Assembly: GCA_945866215.1 (NCBI GenBank)
Contig: CAMBGQ010000012.1
Location: 1-41,529 of the forward strand
From: Opitutus sp. GAS368
GTDB taxonomy: Bacteria > Verrucomicrobiota > Verrucomicrobiia > Opitutales > UBA953
DNA length: 41,529 bases
Direction of reading: 5' to 3'
Under the pieces are notes generated by a model, which was not told where the DNA came from, searched no databases, and worked only from the letters and a program-made list of their open reading frames with translations. Shown here in pieces: positions 32,654-41,393 of the stretch (position 1 is the first letter of the stretch; each line of letters starts with the position of its first letter). Both the position numbers and the translations under genes were made by a program.

Positions 32654-32944
32654 ATGAGCGTAGCTTTGACTTCAGAGCAGATCCAAGCGGCCTTGACCTC
32701 GCTGGATGGCTGGACGGTAGATGGGTGTAAGTTGTTGAAGGCGTATAAGTTAAAGGATTTTAAGGCTGCACTAATCTTCATAAACCAGGTGGGAGCCATC
32801 GCCGAGCAGCAGGATCATCACCCAGAAATCCATAATAGTTGGAACCGAGTCACCCTTTGGCTTTGCACCCATGACGCTGGCGGCCGGATTACGGAGAAAG
32901 ATTTGACCCTCGCCCGCGCCATCCAATCCATTGCCCTCCCGTGA
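32654..32944 (+). CDS. phhB: Pterin-4a-carbinolamine dehydratase family protein
   Basis: The 96-aa protein has the family motif AEQQDHHPEIHNSWNRVTLW and CTHDAGGRITEKDLTLA; the His-His pair and the THD-GG-T block are the conserved PCD residues. PCD dehydrates 4a-hydroxytetrahydrobiopterin after aromatic amino-acid hydroxylation; in bacteria many copies have other or unknown roles. No phenylalanine hydroxylase is in the window. A Shine-Dalgarno-like GAGG lies about 8 nt before the ATG. The stop overlaps the GTG start of the downstream uracil-DNA glycosylase-like gene (GTGA), so the two are translated together. Confidence 0.9.
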   Translation: MSVALTSEQIQAALTSLDGWTVDGCKLLKAYKLKDFKAALIFINQVGAIAEQQDHHPEIHNSWNRVTLWLCTHDAGGRITEKDLTLARAIQSIALP

Positions 32945-33810
32945 TCGACGACCCAGCCGAAGCTTTGGAGATCCTCCTCGAGGAGCTTAAGCGCCAGAAG
33001 GCCGCCGGAGTAAGGCGCATCAGTCTCTCGGCCGAATCCCTCGCCGCCTTGAAGGCTCTCGGAGGCTCGCCCGCCTCTCCTCTGGCGGCGCCAGCGATCG
33101 CACCCTCGGTCAAGCCCACGGTGGCCAAGTCGACCGTTGCCATGGCTGCCCCGCTGATCCCGGATGCGCCGGTCTTCACGCTCGCCGCGGGGACCAAGGC
33201 CGAACGCATGCAAGCCCTCCGGCAGCGCGTCGAAGCATGCGCCGAGACGAAGAAGCATCTGACCGCCGCGCAACGGCCGCTGCTCGGCCATGGTTCCCTC
33301 GACGCCAAGGTCGTCTTCGTGGGCGAAGCGCCCTCGCTCGAAGAAATGGAGGCGGGTCAGGCTTTCGCCGGCGCCTCCGGCGAATTGCTCCAGAAGATCC
33401 TCGCCGCCGCGGAGATCAGCCCCGCCGATCATTACTTGGCGCCCGTGATGGTGTGGCGGCCCGAGGCGCCGACCCAGTATGGCAAACGCCCGCCGACCGC
33501 CCGCGAACTCGCCTTCAACCTTCCTTACCTGCGCGCGCAGATCGACGTCGTCGCCCCGCGCATCGTGGTCGCGCTCGGCGCCCAGGCCTTCGAGGCGCTG
33601 CATGGACGTTCGCCCAGCATCACGCAGGCCCGCGGCCAGTGGTTCGATCTCGCCGGCGTGCCGCTCCTGCCGACATTCCACCCCAACTACCTCCTCCATA
33701 ATCCCAGTCCTTCCGCGAAGCGAACGGTCTGGGAGGACTTCCTTCTGTTGATGGGGAAGCTCGGCCTGCCGATCAGCGAAAAACAGCGCGGGTACTACGC
33801 GGCCAACTGA
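32941..33810 (+). CDS. Family-4-like uracil-DNA glycosylase lacking iron-sulfur cysteines
   Basis: From a GTG coupled to phhB the protein is 289 aa. An N-terminal helical/Ala-Pro region (1-85) is not part of the core. The UDG core shows VVFVGEAPSLEEMEAGQAFA (residues 125-143), VIVALGAQAFEAL-like VVALGAQAF and TFHPNYLLHNP, matching motifs of the family 4/5 UDGs that excise uracil or other bases. Family 4 normally binds a 4Fe-4S cluster with four cysteines (CxxC near the N-terminus, others before and after the first catalytic motif). Here only Cys100 is present; the positions read CAET and FNLP instead. The cluster cannot form as in the family. Function in base excision is plausible but unproven. 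Confidence 0.78.
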   Translation: MIDDPAEALEILLEELKRQKAAGVRRISLSAESLAALKALGGSPASPLAAPAIAPSVKPTVAKSTVAMAAPLIPDAPVFTLAAGTKAERMQALRQRVEACAETKKHLTAAQRPLLGHGSLDAKVVFVGEAPSLEEMEAGQAFAGASGELLQKILAAAEISPADHYLAPVMVWRPEAPTQYGKRPPTARELAFNLPYLRAQIDVVAPRIVVALGAQAFEALHGRSPSITQARGQWFDLAGVPLLPTFHPNYLLHNPSPSAKRTVWEDFLLLMGKLGLPISEKQRGYYAAN

Positions 33811-33813
33811 AGC

Positions 33814-35145
33814 TCAACGCACCGAGTCGCTGAGGCGGCTGAGCGGAAAGCAAAATACCTGCGAGTTACGCCCGCTGGCCTTGAGGGCCTTGCGCCGGTC
33901 GGCCGGCACGTCCGCCAGCGTGCCCGGGACAAAGCCGCAGGCCACCTGGAAGAACCCCTGTGTCTGCGTCGTGAGCGCGATGAGCTTCTTGGCACCGAGC
34001 TGCTTGGCGCGCCGCTTGGCGAACTCGACCAGCTTGCGGCCGACGCCGCGTCCGTGGTAGAAAGGCTGCACGTAGACCGCGCCGAGTTCCATCGACTTGC
34101 CGCCAGGGAAAGGCCGGATCGCCGCGCAGCCGATGATGCTGTCGTCGATTTCGTAGACGTAGAACTCGGCGAACGTCTGCTCGATTTGCTGGCGCGTCCG
34201 GGCGACGAGGGCGTCGGTCTTGGCGCCATGCTTGGCGAGGTTGTAAAGGGCCTGGGCATCCTTCTTCTTGGCTTGGCGGACCCGGTCGTAGTCGTTGGCG
34301 TGCACCATCGTACCGAGCCCGACCTTATCGAAGATCTCGGTCAGAAGGCAGCCGAAGACGCGGCCATCGAGGATGTGCGCGCGCGGGACGTCATTGTCCA
34401 AGGCCTTGGCGGCTTGGACGGCCTTGCTGCGGATGCGCGGGTCGAGCCGGGCCGTCTTGTCCGCAAGTAGGCGCTTGAGGTCGTCTTCGGGAAGGTTGAG
34501 CTGCACGACGCCGTTGACCTGCAGGCCGCTGAACGGCGTGAGGTAAATCAGCTTCGAAGCGCCCAGGGCCACCGCCAGTTCCATCGCGAGGTGGTCGCTA
34601 TTCATGCGCAGCGACTGGCCTTCGCGGTCGCACACGATGGGCGTGACGAGGGGCAGGATGTCCTGGGAGAGCATCGATTTGAGGATCGCGGCGTCGACTT
34701 TCTCGACCTTGCCGGTGTAGAGATGGTCGACTCCCTTGAGCCGGCCGATCTTCGTCGAGCGGACGGCGTTGGTGATGGCGCAACGCAGACCAGCCTGGGA
34801 CAGGTTCTCCAGCACCGACTGCGAGACGAGTGCCGAGGCTTCGCGCGCCAGCGACATGGTGGTGACGTCCGTGGGGCCCTCGCCCTGGATATCGGACAAG
34901 GCGATGTTGTGCGCCCCGGCGAGCCCGACGAGCTGCTGGCCGATACCGTGCACAAGCACGACCTTGATCGAGAGGCTCCGGAGGACGGCGATGTCGGTGA
35001 CGATGTTCGTGAAGTTCTCGTGGGACACAATCGAGCCGTCGACCGCGATGACGAAGACGTGGTCGCGGAACATGGGGACATACCGGAGGATTCCCCGGAG
35101 GTCGGTCGGCTTCATGGCGCGTTCACGCTGGCTGGACATACTCAA
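33814..35145 (-). CDS. argA: Amino-acid N-acetyltransferase (N-acetylglutamate synthase)
   Basis: The 443-aa protein equals E. coli ArgA in length. An amino-acid-kinase fold (about 15-290: VFVIAVDGSIVSHENFTNIV, VHGIGQQLVGLAG, HILDGRVFGCLL) is followed by a GNAT acetyltransferase domain (about 300-443) with AVYVQPFYHGRGVGRKLVE, the acetyl-CoA P-loop, and FFQVACGFVPG. It makes N-acetylglutamate, the first step of arginine synthesis; the kinase domain is the arginine-sensing regulatory part. The ATG at 35145 has an AAGGA Shine-Dalgarno six bases upstream. It is divergent from the second Xer gene and convergent with the UDG gene. A second ATG at 35115 is possible. Confidence 0.94.
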   Translation of the reverse strand: MSMSSQRERAMKPTDLRGILRYVPMFRDHVFVIAVDGSIVSHENFTNIVTDIAVLRSLSIKVVLVHGIGQQLVGLAGAHNIALSDIQGEGPTDVTTMSLAREASALVSQSVLENLSQAGLRCAITNAVRSTKIGRLKGVDHLYTGKVEKVDAAILKSMLSQDILPLVTPIVCDREGQSLRMNSDHLAMELAVALGASKLIYLTPFSGLQVNGVVQLNLPEDDLKRLLADKTARLDPRIRSKAVQAAKALDNDVPRAHILDGRVFGCLLTEIFDKVGLGTMVHANDYDRVRQAKKKDAQALYNLAKHGAKTDALVARTRQQIEQTFAEFYVYEIDDSIIGCAAIRPFPGGKSMELGAVYVQPFYHGRGVGRKLVEFAKRRAKQLGAKKLIALTTQTQGFFQVACGFVPGTLADVPADRRKALKASGRNSQVFCFPLSRLSDSVR

Positions 35146-35187
35146 TCCTTATGGACTCCCCGGGGGGCGGGGCAATACTGATGACGC

Positions 35188-36135
35188 ATGCCGAAGCCGC
35201 CCCGAGTCCGCCGTGAGCCGGTGCCGCCCGACCTCTTGGAGCCGGTGGACGCCTTCCTGGCTCACCTGTCGCTCGAGCGCGGCGCGGCGAAGCTGACGAC
35301 CGAGGCCTACGAAGCCGATCTCCTTCGCTTCGCTGCCCACTGCGGCCGGGCCGGGCGGGTGAACTGGACGGAGGTCTCCTTGGCCGACGTCGACACTTGG
35401 ACGCGGGCGCTGGATCGTAAGGGCCATGCGGCTGCTTCGCTGGCCCGCCGGCTCTCGGCGGTGCGCTCCTTCTCCGCCCATCTCGTCCGCAGTGGGCTGC
35501 GCCGCGACGACTTCACGGAACTCGCCCGCGGTCCGAAACTGCGGCGCAAGCTTCCCGGCATGATCAGCGCCGAGCAAGCCGCCCGGGTCGTCTCGGCTCC
35601 AGATACCTCGACCCCGCAGGGACTGCGTGACCGCGCGATGTTGGAGATGATGTATGGCTCGGGCTTACGCATCTCCGAGCTCTGTGGTCTCGAGATCCAA
35701 GCCATCGACGCGGAGTCCGCGCTCGTGCGCGTCACCGGCAAGGGCTCCAAAGACCGCGTCGTGCCCGTCGGCGAGACCGCGCTCCTCGCCCTGCAGGCCT
35801 ACCTCCAGGGCGGCCGGCCCAAGCTCGTGCGCCCCAAGACCGGCAGCGCGCTCTTTCTCAGCGCCCGTGGCGTCGCAATCTCCCGCAAGACCTTCTGGCT
35901 CGGCGTGAAACAAGCCGCCCAGCGCGCCGGCGTGACCGTGCCCGTCAAGCCCCACCTCTTGCGGCACGCCTTCGCGACGCACCTGCTCGAGGGGGGTGCC
36001 GATCTCCGTTCGATCCAGGAGATGCTCGGCCACGCTGATATCGCGACGACTCAGATCTATACTTCGGTCGACCGCACGGCCTTGTCCGCCGCCCATCGTC
36101 GCCACCACCCGCGCGGGCGCGGGAAGGGACGTTAG
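35188..36135 (+). CDS. xerD: Tyrosine recombinase, XerD-like
   Basis: The 315-aa protein has a core-binding SAM-like domain (about 15-105) and the catalytic domain. The residues are Arg in MYGSGLRISELCGLE, Lys in GKGSKDRVVP, His-Arg in PHLLRHAFATHLLEGGAD, His in MLGHADIATTQIY and Tyr in TQIYTSV. The sequence LRHAFATHLLEGGADLRSIQ is typical of XerD. The site-specific recombinase probably partners the 13208-14149 Xer at dif. The TAG stop overlaps by 2-3 bp the TAA of the convergent nuoN. Confidence 0.9.
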   Translation: MPKPPRVRREPVPPDLLEPVDAFLAHLSLERGAAKLTTEAYEADLLRFAAHCGRAGRVNWTEVSLADVDTWTRALDRKGHAAASLARRLSAVRSFSAHLVRSGLRRDDFTELARGPKLRRKLPGMISAEQAARVVSAPDTSTPQGLRDRAMLEMMYGSGLRISELCGLEIQAIDAESALVRVTGKGSKDRVVPVGETALLALQAYLQGGRPKLVRPKTGSALFLSARGVAISRKTFWLGVKQAAQRAGVTVPVKPHLLRHAFATHLLEGGADLRSIQEMLGHADIATTQIYTSVDRTALSAAHRRHHPRGRGKGR

Positions 36136-37658
36136 CGGCCAGCGAGGACGAACAGGCCGCCGAGAATCGAGGCCGCGGCGAGCACGAATACGAGGGCGCG
36201 CGTGCCGAAGGGCAGTTCGAGCGCGACGATTTCTTCGCCGTCCTCCGTGGGCCGGACGACCGCCTCGCGCAGGATGGAGAAGTAATAGTGAATGCCGATC
36301 GCGACGCCGAGGAGGGCGGCGCCCAGAACCCACCAGAGCTTAGCCGAGACGAGCAAGGCGAGCACGAGCAGCTTGGCGATGAAGCCGACCGAGGGCGGGA
36401 TCCCGGCGAGCGAGCCGATGCCGAAACCGAGGGCGCCGCCGAGCAGCGGGGAGCGGCGCAGCAGGCCGCGGAGCGCCAGTTGCGGGCGCCGGTGATCTTC
36501 GAGCGCCGGTAAGGCGACGAGCGCCTGCGCGGTGAGGAAGGTGCCGACGACGTAGGCGAGGAGGTAGAAGACGACGACTTGCTCGACATCGTAGCCAAAG
36601 GCTTCGACCCCGGGGACGACGAGCGCGGCGGTGACCGCGGCGAGGATGAAGCCGGCATGCGCGACGCCGGAGAGCGCGAGCGTGCGCTTCACATCGGTGG
36701 TGGCGAGCGCGCCGAGGTTACCCGCCAGCAGGGTGAGGACGGCGCCGCCGGCGAGGAGCGGCGCAAGCTTCGTGGCGAGCGGAGCGAACGGGCCCGTCGC
36801 GAGGAGCAGCAGGGTGAACGCTCCGGCGGCCTTGGACGCCGTCCCGAGGAAGGCGGTCGTCGGCGTCGGGGCGCCTTGGTAGACGTCCGGAATCCAGGCG
36901 TGGAAAGGGAAGGCGCCGAGCTTGAAGGCGACGCCGCCCAAGATGAGGGCGATACCAGTAAGTGTCAGCGGCGAGACGGTGCCCGCCGCGGATTGGGCGG
37001 CCAAGGCCTTGCCGATCTGCGTGAAGTTGAGGGAATCGGCGACGCCGGCCGAACCGAGGGCGCCGTAGACGAGCACGATGCCCATCAGGAGGAGCGCGGA
37101 GCTCAGGCCGCCCGTCACGAGGAATTTGACCCCGGCTTCAAGCGAGGCTTCGCTGCGGCGCAGGTAGCCCACGAGCACGTAGAGGCCCACGGCGGCCGTC
37201 TCAAGCGAGAGGAAGAACGTCACGAAGTGATTCGCTTGCGTGAGCAGCATGAACGCGGCCGTGACGACCAGCAGCACGTGGTGGTAGTCGGCGATGGCCG
37301 CATCCCGGTCGCGCAGGAACCCCTCGGCGAGGAAACTGGTCAGCAAGGCCGACAGCAGGAAGACCAGGCGCACCCCGTCGGTGGGTAGGTTCTGGCGAAG
37401 GAGGCCAGCGAACGACGTGAGGTCGGCTGACTGCATCCATGGGCCACTCGTCAGCGCCATGATCGCGACCAGGATCAGGCCGGTGCGGGCGGTGACCGGG
37501 ATGAGGAGGCGGAGAGCCTTGGGGAGGAACATCGCCTGCAGCAGGCACAGGAGCGAGAGGCCGGCGACGGCGATCTCGGGTAGGATGGTCAGCCAGTCGG
37601 CCGAGCGCGGGGCCAGGACCTTGAAGAGCGGATCGATATCGGCGAGGAAAGGAATCAT
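36132..37658 (-). CDS. nuoN: NADH-quinone oxidoreductase subunit N
   Basis: The 508-aa protein is an all-helical membrane protein with about 14 segments, of the antiporter-like (Mrp/Nuo) family. Recognisable parts are YVLVGYLRRSEASLEAGVKF, the GAFPFHAWIPDVYQGAPTP motif, and the central ALSGVAHAGF block; the conserved Lys/Glu residues for proton pumping lie in these helices. It forms the proximal part of the membrane arm in complex I. It is the last gene of the nuo cluster here and follows nuoM by 11 bp. Its TAA overlaps the convergent xerD stop. Confidence 0.95.
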   Translation of the reverse strand: MIPFLADIDPLFKVLAPRSADWLTILPEIAVAGLSLLCLLQAMFLPKALRLLIPVTARTGLILVAIMALTSGPWMQSADLTSFAGLLRQNLPTDGVRLVFLLSALLTSFLAEGFLRDRDAAIADYHHVLLVVTAAFMLLTQANHFVTFFLSLETAAVGLYVLVGYLRRSEASLEAGVKFLVTGGLSSALLLMGIVLVYGALGSAGVADSLNFTQIGKALAAQSAAGTVSPLTLTGIALILGGVAFKLGAFPFHAWIPDVYQGAPTPTTAFLGTASKAAGAFTLLLLATGPFAPLATKLAPLLAGGAVLTLLAGNLGALATTDVKRTLALSGVAHAGFILAAVTAALVVPGVEAFGYDVEQVVVFYLLAYVVGTFLTAQALVALPALEDHRRPQLALRGLLRRSPLLGGALGFGIGSLAGIPPSVGFIAKLLVLALLVSAKLWWVLGAALLGVAIGIHYYFSILREAVVRPTEDGEEIVALELPFGTRALVFVLAAASILGGLFVLAGR

Positions 37659-37669
37659 CGGACGAAGGT

Positions 37670-39217
37670 TCAGCGCGGAGCAGGAGCGGCCGGCCCGGTC
37701 TGGGTGGGCGCCTTGGCGTTAGGCTGCGCGAGGGTGGTGATGCCGGCGGCGACGGGGTTGACGGATTTCGTCACCAGTGAAGGCACGAAGCCAATCATCA
37801 GCGAAGCGCCGAGGAGGATGAAGGCGGCGAAGCGTTCCGCCCACCCGAGGTCGCCAAAGGGCGCGGCGGCAAAACGCTGCTCGAGCGGGGCGGAGGCCGG
37901 ACCGAAGAACGTGGCGGCCACGGCGCGCAGGGCGTAGACGGCCGAAAGCACGACGGTCGAGGCAACGAGCGCCTGCAGCCAGAGCGGCTGGGCGCGCAGG
38001 GCGAGGAAGACGCCCATTTCGCCCCAGAAATTACCGAAGCCCGGGAGGCCGATGGAGGCCATCGTCGCGGCGATGAAGAGCGTGGCGAGAACCGGCGTGC
38101 GGGCGGCGAGACCGCCGAGCTCATCGAGACGGTAGCTGCTGGCGCGGGCGCGGACGGCGTTGGCGAGGAGGAAGAGCGCGGCGCAGGAAAGCCCGTGCGC
38201 CACCATCAGGAACGCAGCGGCGTCAAGTCCGTCGGCCTGGCCGGAGACGCCGCAGACCCAGATGCCGAGGAAGATCGGACCCATGTGGGCGACCGAGCTC
38301 CAGGCCAGCAGCTGCTTAAGGTCGCGCTGCGCGAGGCAGATGAGGCCGACGAGCAGGACGTTGGCCACGGCGAACCAGAGGAACCAGGTGCCGAGCGAAC
38401 CGCCCGTGATGTCGAGGCTGCTCAGGCCCAGGAGGATGATGCCGTACAACCCGAACTTCTTCAGGGCGCCGGCATGGAGCATCGAGACCGGAGTAGGCGC
38501 GGCCGAGTAGCCGGGCGCCGCCCAAGAATGGAACGGGAAGAGCGAGGCGAGCGTGCCGAGCCCGAAGAGCACCAGCGCGCCCGTGGCGGCCGGGATATGC
38601 GCGGCCGTCTGCAGGCCGTTGGCGACGTTCTCGAAGGTGGCCGCGCCGTAAGCGACGCCGGCGGCGTCGACCGCGATCAGGATGCCAGCGAGGGAGGCCA
38701 TGGCCCCGGCGGTGAGATAGATCGCCATCTGCATGGCGGCTGGCCGGCGGCCCTCGCCGCCCCAGAAGAGCGTGAGGATGAACGTCGGGATCAGCGCGAA
38801 CTCATGGAAGAAGTAGCAACCGACGAGGTGGTCGGTACCGAACACGCCAAGCGTGCCACCCAGCATGAACAGGATGAGCCCGAGGTAGGTGTTCCGCCCC
38901 TCCACTTCCTGCGTCAAGGCCTTGATGCCGGCGGCGAGGCCGACGAGCGCGGTCATCGCCAGGAGCGGCGCGCCGAGGCCGTTGAGCCCGAAGCCGAAGC
39001 CCCAGAAGCCGACGGATTGGAATTGCGCCGGAGTGGTCGTAGGATCGGTCCAGCGCAGGAGCAGCCAAGGGGCGAGCACGGCGGGGAGGGCGAAGCCGAC
39101 GAAAGCGAAGCCGGAGGCGAAATGATGAGGCAGCGCACGTCCGGCGACGAGGATCAGGCCCACGATGATCGGGGCGGTGACGGTGAGCGTGAGAAGCGCG
39201 GCGGGGGAAAATTCCAT
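37670..39217 (-). CDS. nuoM: NADH-quinone oxidoreductase subunit M
   Basis: The 515-aa protein is an antiporter-like membrane subunit with about 14 helices. Landmarks are YFFHEFALIPTFILTLFWG (NuoM Glu in the HE motif), SLFPFHSWAAPGYSAAPTPV with the ion-path Lys/His region, and LLAWSSVAHMGPIFLG. A Pro/Ala-rich cytoplasmic tail (about 495-515) is unusual but harmless. It pumps protons as part of complex I. Its ATG comes 3 bp after the nuoL stop and no Shine-Dalgarno motif is seen, so translation is probably coupled. Confidence 0.95.
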   Translation of the reverse strand: MEFSPAALLTLTVTAPIIVGLILVAGRALPHHFASGFAFVGFALPAVLAPWLLLRWTDPTTTPAQFQSVGFWGFGFGLNGLGAPLLAMTALVGLAAGIKALTQEVEGRNTYLGLILFMLGGTLGVFGTDHLVGCYFFHEFALIPTFILTLFWGGEGRRPAAMQMAIYLTAGAMASLAGILIAVDAAGVAYGAATFENVANGLQTAAHIPAATGALVLFGLGTLASLFPFHSWAAPGYSAAPTPVSMLHAGALKKFGLYGIILLGLSSLDITGGSLGTWFLWFAVANVLLVGLICLAQRDLKQLLAWSSVAHMGPIFLGIWVCGVSGQADGLDAAAFLMVAHGLSCAALFLLANAVRARASSYRLDELGGLAARTPVLATLFIAATMASIGLPGFGNFWGEMGVFLALRAQPLWLQALVASTVVLSAVYALRAVAATFFGPASAPLEQRFAAAPFGDLGWAERFAAFILLGASLMIGFVPSLVTKSVNPVAAGITTLAQPNAKAPTQTGPAAPAPR

Positions 39218-39220
39218 GGG

Positions 39221-41065
39221 TCAGCGAGCGAGGAGGAACCAGACAAGGAGAAGGCAACCGACGACGATCCAGAGCCCGTAGGCCCGCGTCTGACCGCGGT
39301 GGAACGACCGGCCGGTGAGGAAGCCCAGCACGGCGGGGACGCCGCCGCCGAGCCAGCGTACGGCCACGCCGTTGATGAGCAGGAGGTCGAGGAAGGCAAC
39401 GAGCTCGGCGATGCGACGCTGCACGGCGTCCACATACCAGCGGTAGAGGCCATCCATCCAGCGGTGTTCGAGGAGGTGATAGGTCCGGGGTGAGACGACT
39501 TGGAGGGCGTCGGCGCCGCGGACGGTGCCGTAAAACTTCAGCGCGCCGAAGAGGCCGACGACGAGTGAGAAGAGACCGACGAGGGTCGAGGGCGCGGTGA
39601 GGTGGAAGGCGAGCGCGTCGAGGGCGGGCTTGATCGGCTGCAGCGCGCCGGCCGGCAGCAGGGTCGAGGCGAGGAAGCCGCCGGCGACGGAGTAGACGAG
39701 GCCGAGTACGACGAGCGGCAGGGTCATCGTCCAGGGCGACTCATGGGCGTGGGCGGCGGCTTCGGAGTTCGCTTCGCCGAGGAAGACCAGGCGAAGCATG
39801 CGGCCGCTGTAGAGGCAGGTCGCGAGCGCCGCAAGGGCCAGGAAAGCGAAGATCGCGACGTGGCCGCCGTGGTAGGCCGCCTCGATGATGGCGTCCTTGG
39901 AATACCAGCCAGCGAGGAAGGGCACGGCGCAGTTCGAAAGCGTCGCCGCGATGAAGGTCGCGGCGGTGAGCGGCATCTTCTTGAGCAGGCCACCCATCTT
40001 GCGCATGTCCTGCTCATGGTGGCAGCCGTGGATGACGGAGCCGGCGCCGAGGAACAGTGTGGCCTTGAAGAACGCGTGCATCGCCATGTGCATGAGCGCG
40101 AGGTCGGGGCGGCCGAGGCCAATCGCGCAGCCCATGATGCCGAGGTGCGCGAGGGTCGAGTAGGCGAGGGATTTCTTAATGTCCGTCTGGGCAAGGGCGC
40201 AGAGGCCGGCGAGTGCGGCCATGCCGGCCCCGGAGATCGCGATGAACTGCAGGACGTCGGGGGCGAGCAGGAAGCTCACTCGGGCCATGAAGTAGACGCC
40301 GGCGGCGACCATCGTCGCGGCGTGGATGAGCGCGGAGACCGGCGTGGGGCCGGCCATCGCGTCGGTGAGCCAGACGTGCAAGGGGAACTGGGCGGACTTG
40401 CCGAGGAAGCCGCACATCAGCAGCGCGCCGACGGCGACGGGGATGGTCTTGGCGGCGGCCGCATGGTCGCGGAGCGCCGTGAAGTCCAGCGTGCCGTAGA
40501 GCGAAAGGCACATCGCGATACCGAGGATGAAGCCGAGGTCGCCCACGCGGTTGACGATGAAGGCCTTCTTCGAGGCGGCGACGGCGAAGTCCTTGTCGAA
40601 GTAGTGCGCGATCAGCATGTAGGAGCTGAAGCCCACGAGTTCCCAGTAGATGAACGTCATGAGCAGGTTGTCGGCGACGACGATGCCCAGGATGGAGAAC
40701 ATGAAAATCGAGAGACCGGCGAAGAAACGGCCACGGGCCGGGTCTTCCTTCATGTAGCCGACGGAGAAGAGGTGAATCCACGCGGCGACGAACGAGACTA
40801 CGAAGAGCATCAGGCGCGCGTTGGCGTCGATGAGGTAGCCGAAACCGAGGCTCACGCCGCCGAACCTAGCGAGCTCGACGTGCCAAGTGACGTCGGAGCC
40901 TTGGCCGAGCAGGAGCAGCGAGAGGCCAGCGATGGCGAAGGCAGTGCCCGTCGAAAGCCAGGCGGCGAGAGTGCCTGCCCGGCGCAGGAACAGTGCGGAG
41001 AGCGCGGCCGCGCCCAGCGGGAGGAACAGGATCCAATGGACCAGGGACGTGAGGTCGGAGGGCAT
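39221..41065 (-). CDS. nuoL: NADH-quinone oxidoreductase subunit L
   Basis: The 614-aa protein is the largest antiporter-like subunit, about 16 helices with the long lateral helix at the C-terminus. Landmarks are FIYWELVGFSSYMLI (conserved Glu), CGFLGKSAQFPLHVWLTDAM (conserved Lys), LIHAATMVAAGVY and DIKKSLAYSTLAHLG. These match canonical NuoL and its proton path. It lies between nuoK (9 bp upstream) and nuoM (3 bp downstream). Confidence 0.96.
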   Translation of the reverse strand: MPSDLTSLVHWILFLPLGAAALSALFLRRAGTLAAWLSTGTAFAIAGLSLLLLGQGSDVTWHVELARFGGVSLGFGYLIDANARLMLFVVSFVAAWIHLFSVGYMKEDPARGRFFAGLSIFMFSILGIVVADNLLMTFIYWELVGFSSYMLIAHYFDKDFAVAASKKAFIVNRVGDLGFILGIAMCLSLYGTLDFTALRDHAAAAKTIPVAVGALLMCGFLGKSAQFPLHVWLTDAMAGPTPVSALIHAATMVAAGVYFMARVSFLLAPDVLQFIAISGAGMAALAGLCALAQTDIKKSLAYSTLAHLGIMGCAIGLGRPDLALMHMAMHAFFKATLFLGAGSVIHGCHHEQDMRKMGGLLKKMPLTAATFIAATLSNCAVPFLAGWYSKDAIIEAAYHGGHVAIFAFLALAALATCLYSGRMLRLVFLGEANSEAAAHAHESPWTMTLPLVVLGLVYSVAGGFLASTLLPAGALQPIKPALDALAFHLTAPSTLVGLFSLVVGLFGALKFYGTVRGADALQVVSPRTYHLLEHRWMDGLYRWYVDAVQRRIAELVAFLDLLLINGVAVRWLGGGVPAVLGFLTGRSFHRGQTRAYGLWIVVGCLLLVWFLLAR

Positions 41066-41074
41066 CGGCGGAGC

Positions 41075-41383
41075 TCAGTCGCGGAGGGTGGTGAGTTCGT
41101 CGGACCGCACCGTGCCGCGCTTGCGGAACAGGGCCACGATGAGCGCAAGGCCGACGGCCACTTCGGCGGCCGCGACGGTGATGACAAAGAAGACGAGGAC
41201 GGCCCCGTCCATCGTGCGGTTGAAGCGCGAGAACGCGACGAGCGCGAGCGTGGCGGCGGCGAGCATGAGCTCGAGGCACATATAGACGACGAGGAGATTG
41301 CGGCGCATCAGCACGCCGGTCAGGCCCAGGACGAAGAGGAGGCCGGCCAGAATCAGGTGGTGCGCTAAGGTGGTGTTTTCCAT
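41075..41383 (-). CDS. nuoK: NADH-quinone oxidoreductase subunit K
   Basis: The 102-aa protein has three membrane helices, normal for NuoK. It shows the motif [15 protein letters not shown] with the conserved Glu of helix 2, and [20 protein letters not shown] with the second conserved Glu of helix 3. These carry the proton path between NuoH/J and the antiporter subunits. It starts 10 bp after the nuoJ stop. Confidence 0.96.
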   Translation of the reverse strand: MENTTLAHHLILAGLLFVLGLTGVLMRRNLLVVYMCLELMLAAATLALVAFSRFNRTMDGAVLVFFVITVAAAEVAVGLALIVALFRKRGTVRSDELTTLRD

Positions 41384-41393
41384 GGCGGCGGCC

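Noticed and set aside
31911-32657. Ala-rich 248-aa plus-strand open frame through the RRM gene
   Set aside because: The poly-Ala/Glu peptide is the mirror of the Gly-rich codons of the RRM tail; it also spans the terminator's upstream flank and the promoter gap.
38195-39493. 432-aa plus-strand open frame opposite nuoM
   Set aside because: Low-complexity Arg/Glu/Gly antisense frame; nuoM has canonical motifs.
39602-41368. 588-aa plus-strand open frame opposite nuoL and nuoK
   Set aside because: The predicted peptide is a Glu/Gly/Arg/His low-complexity stretch with no fold; nuoL and nuoK explain the DNA.
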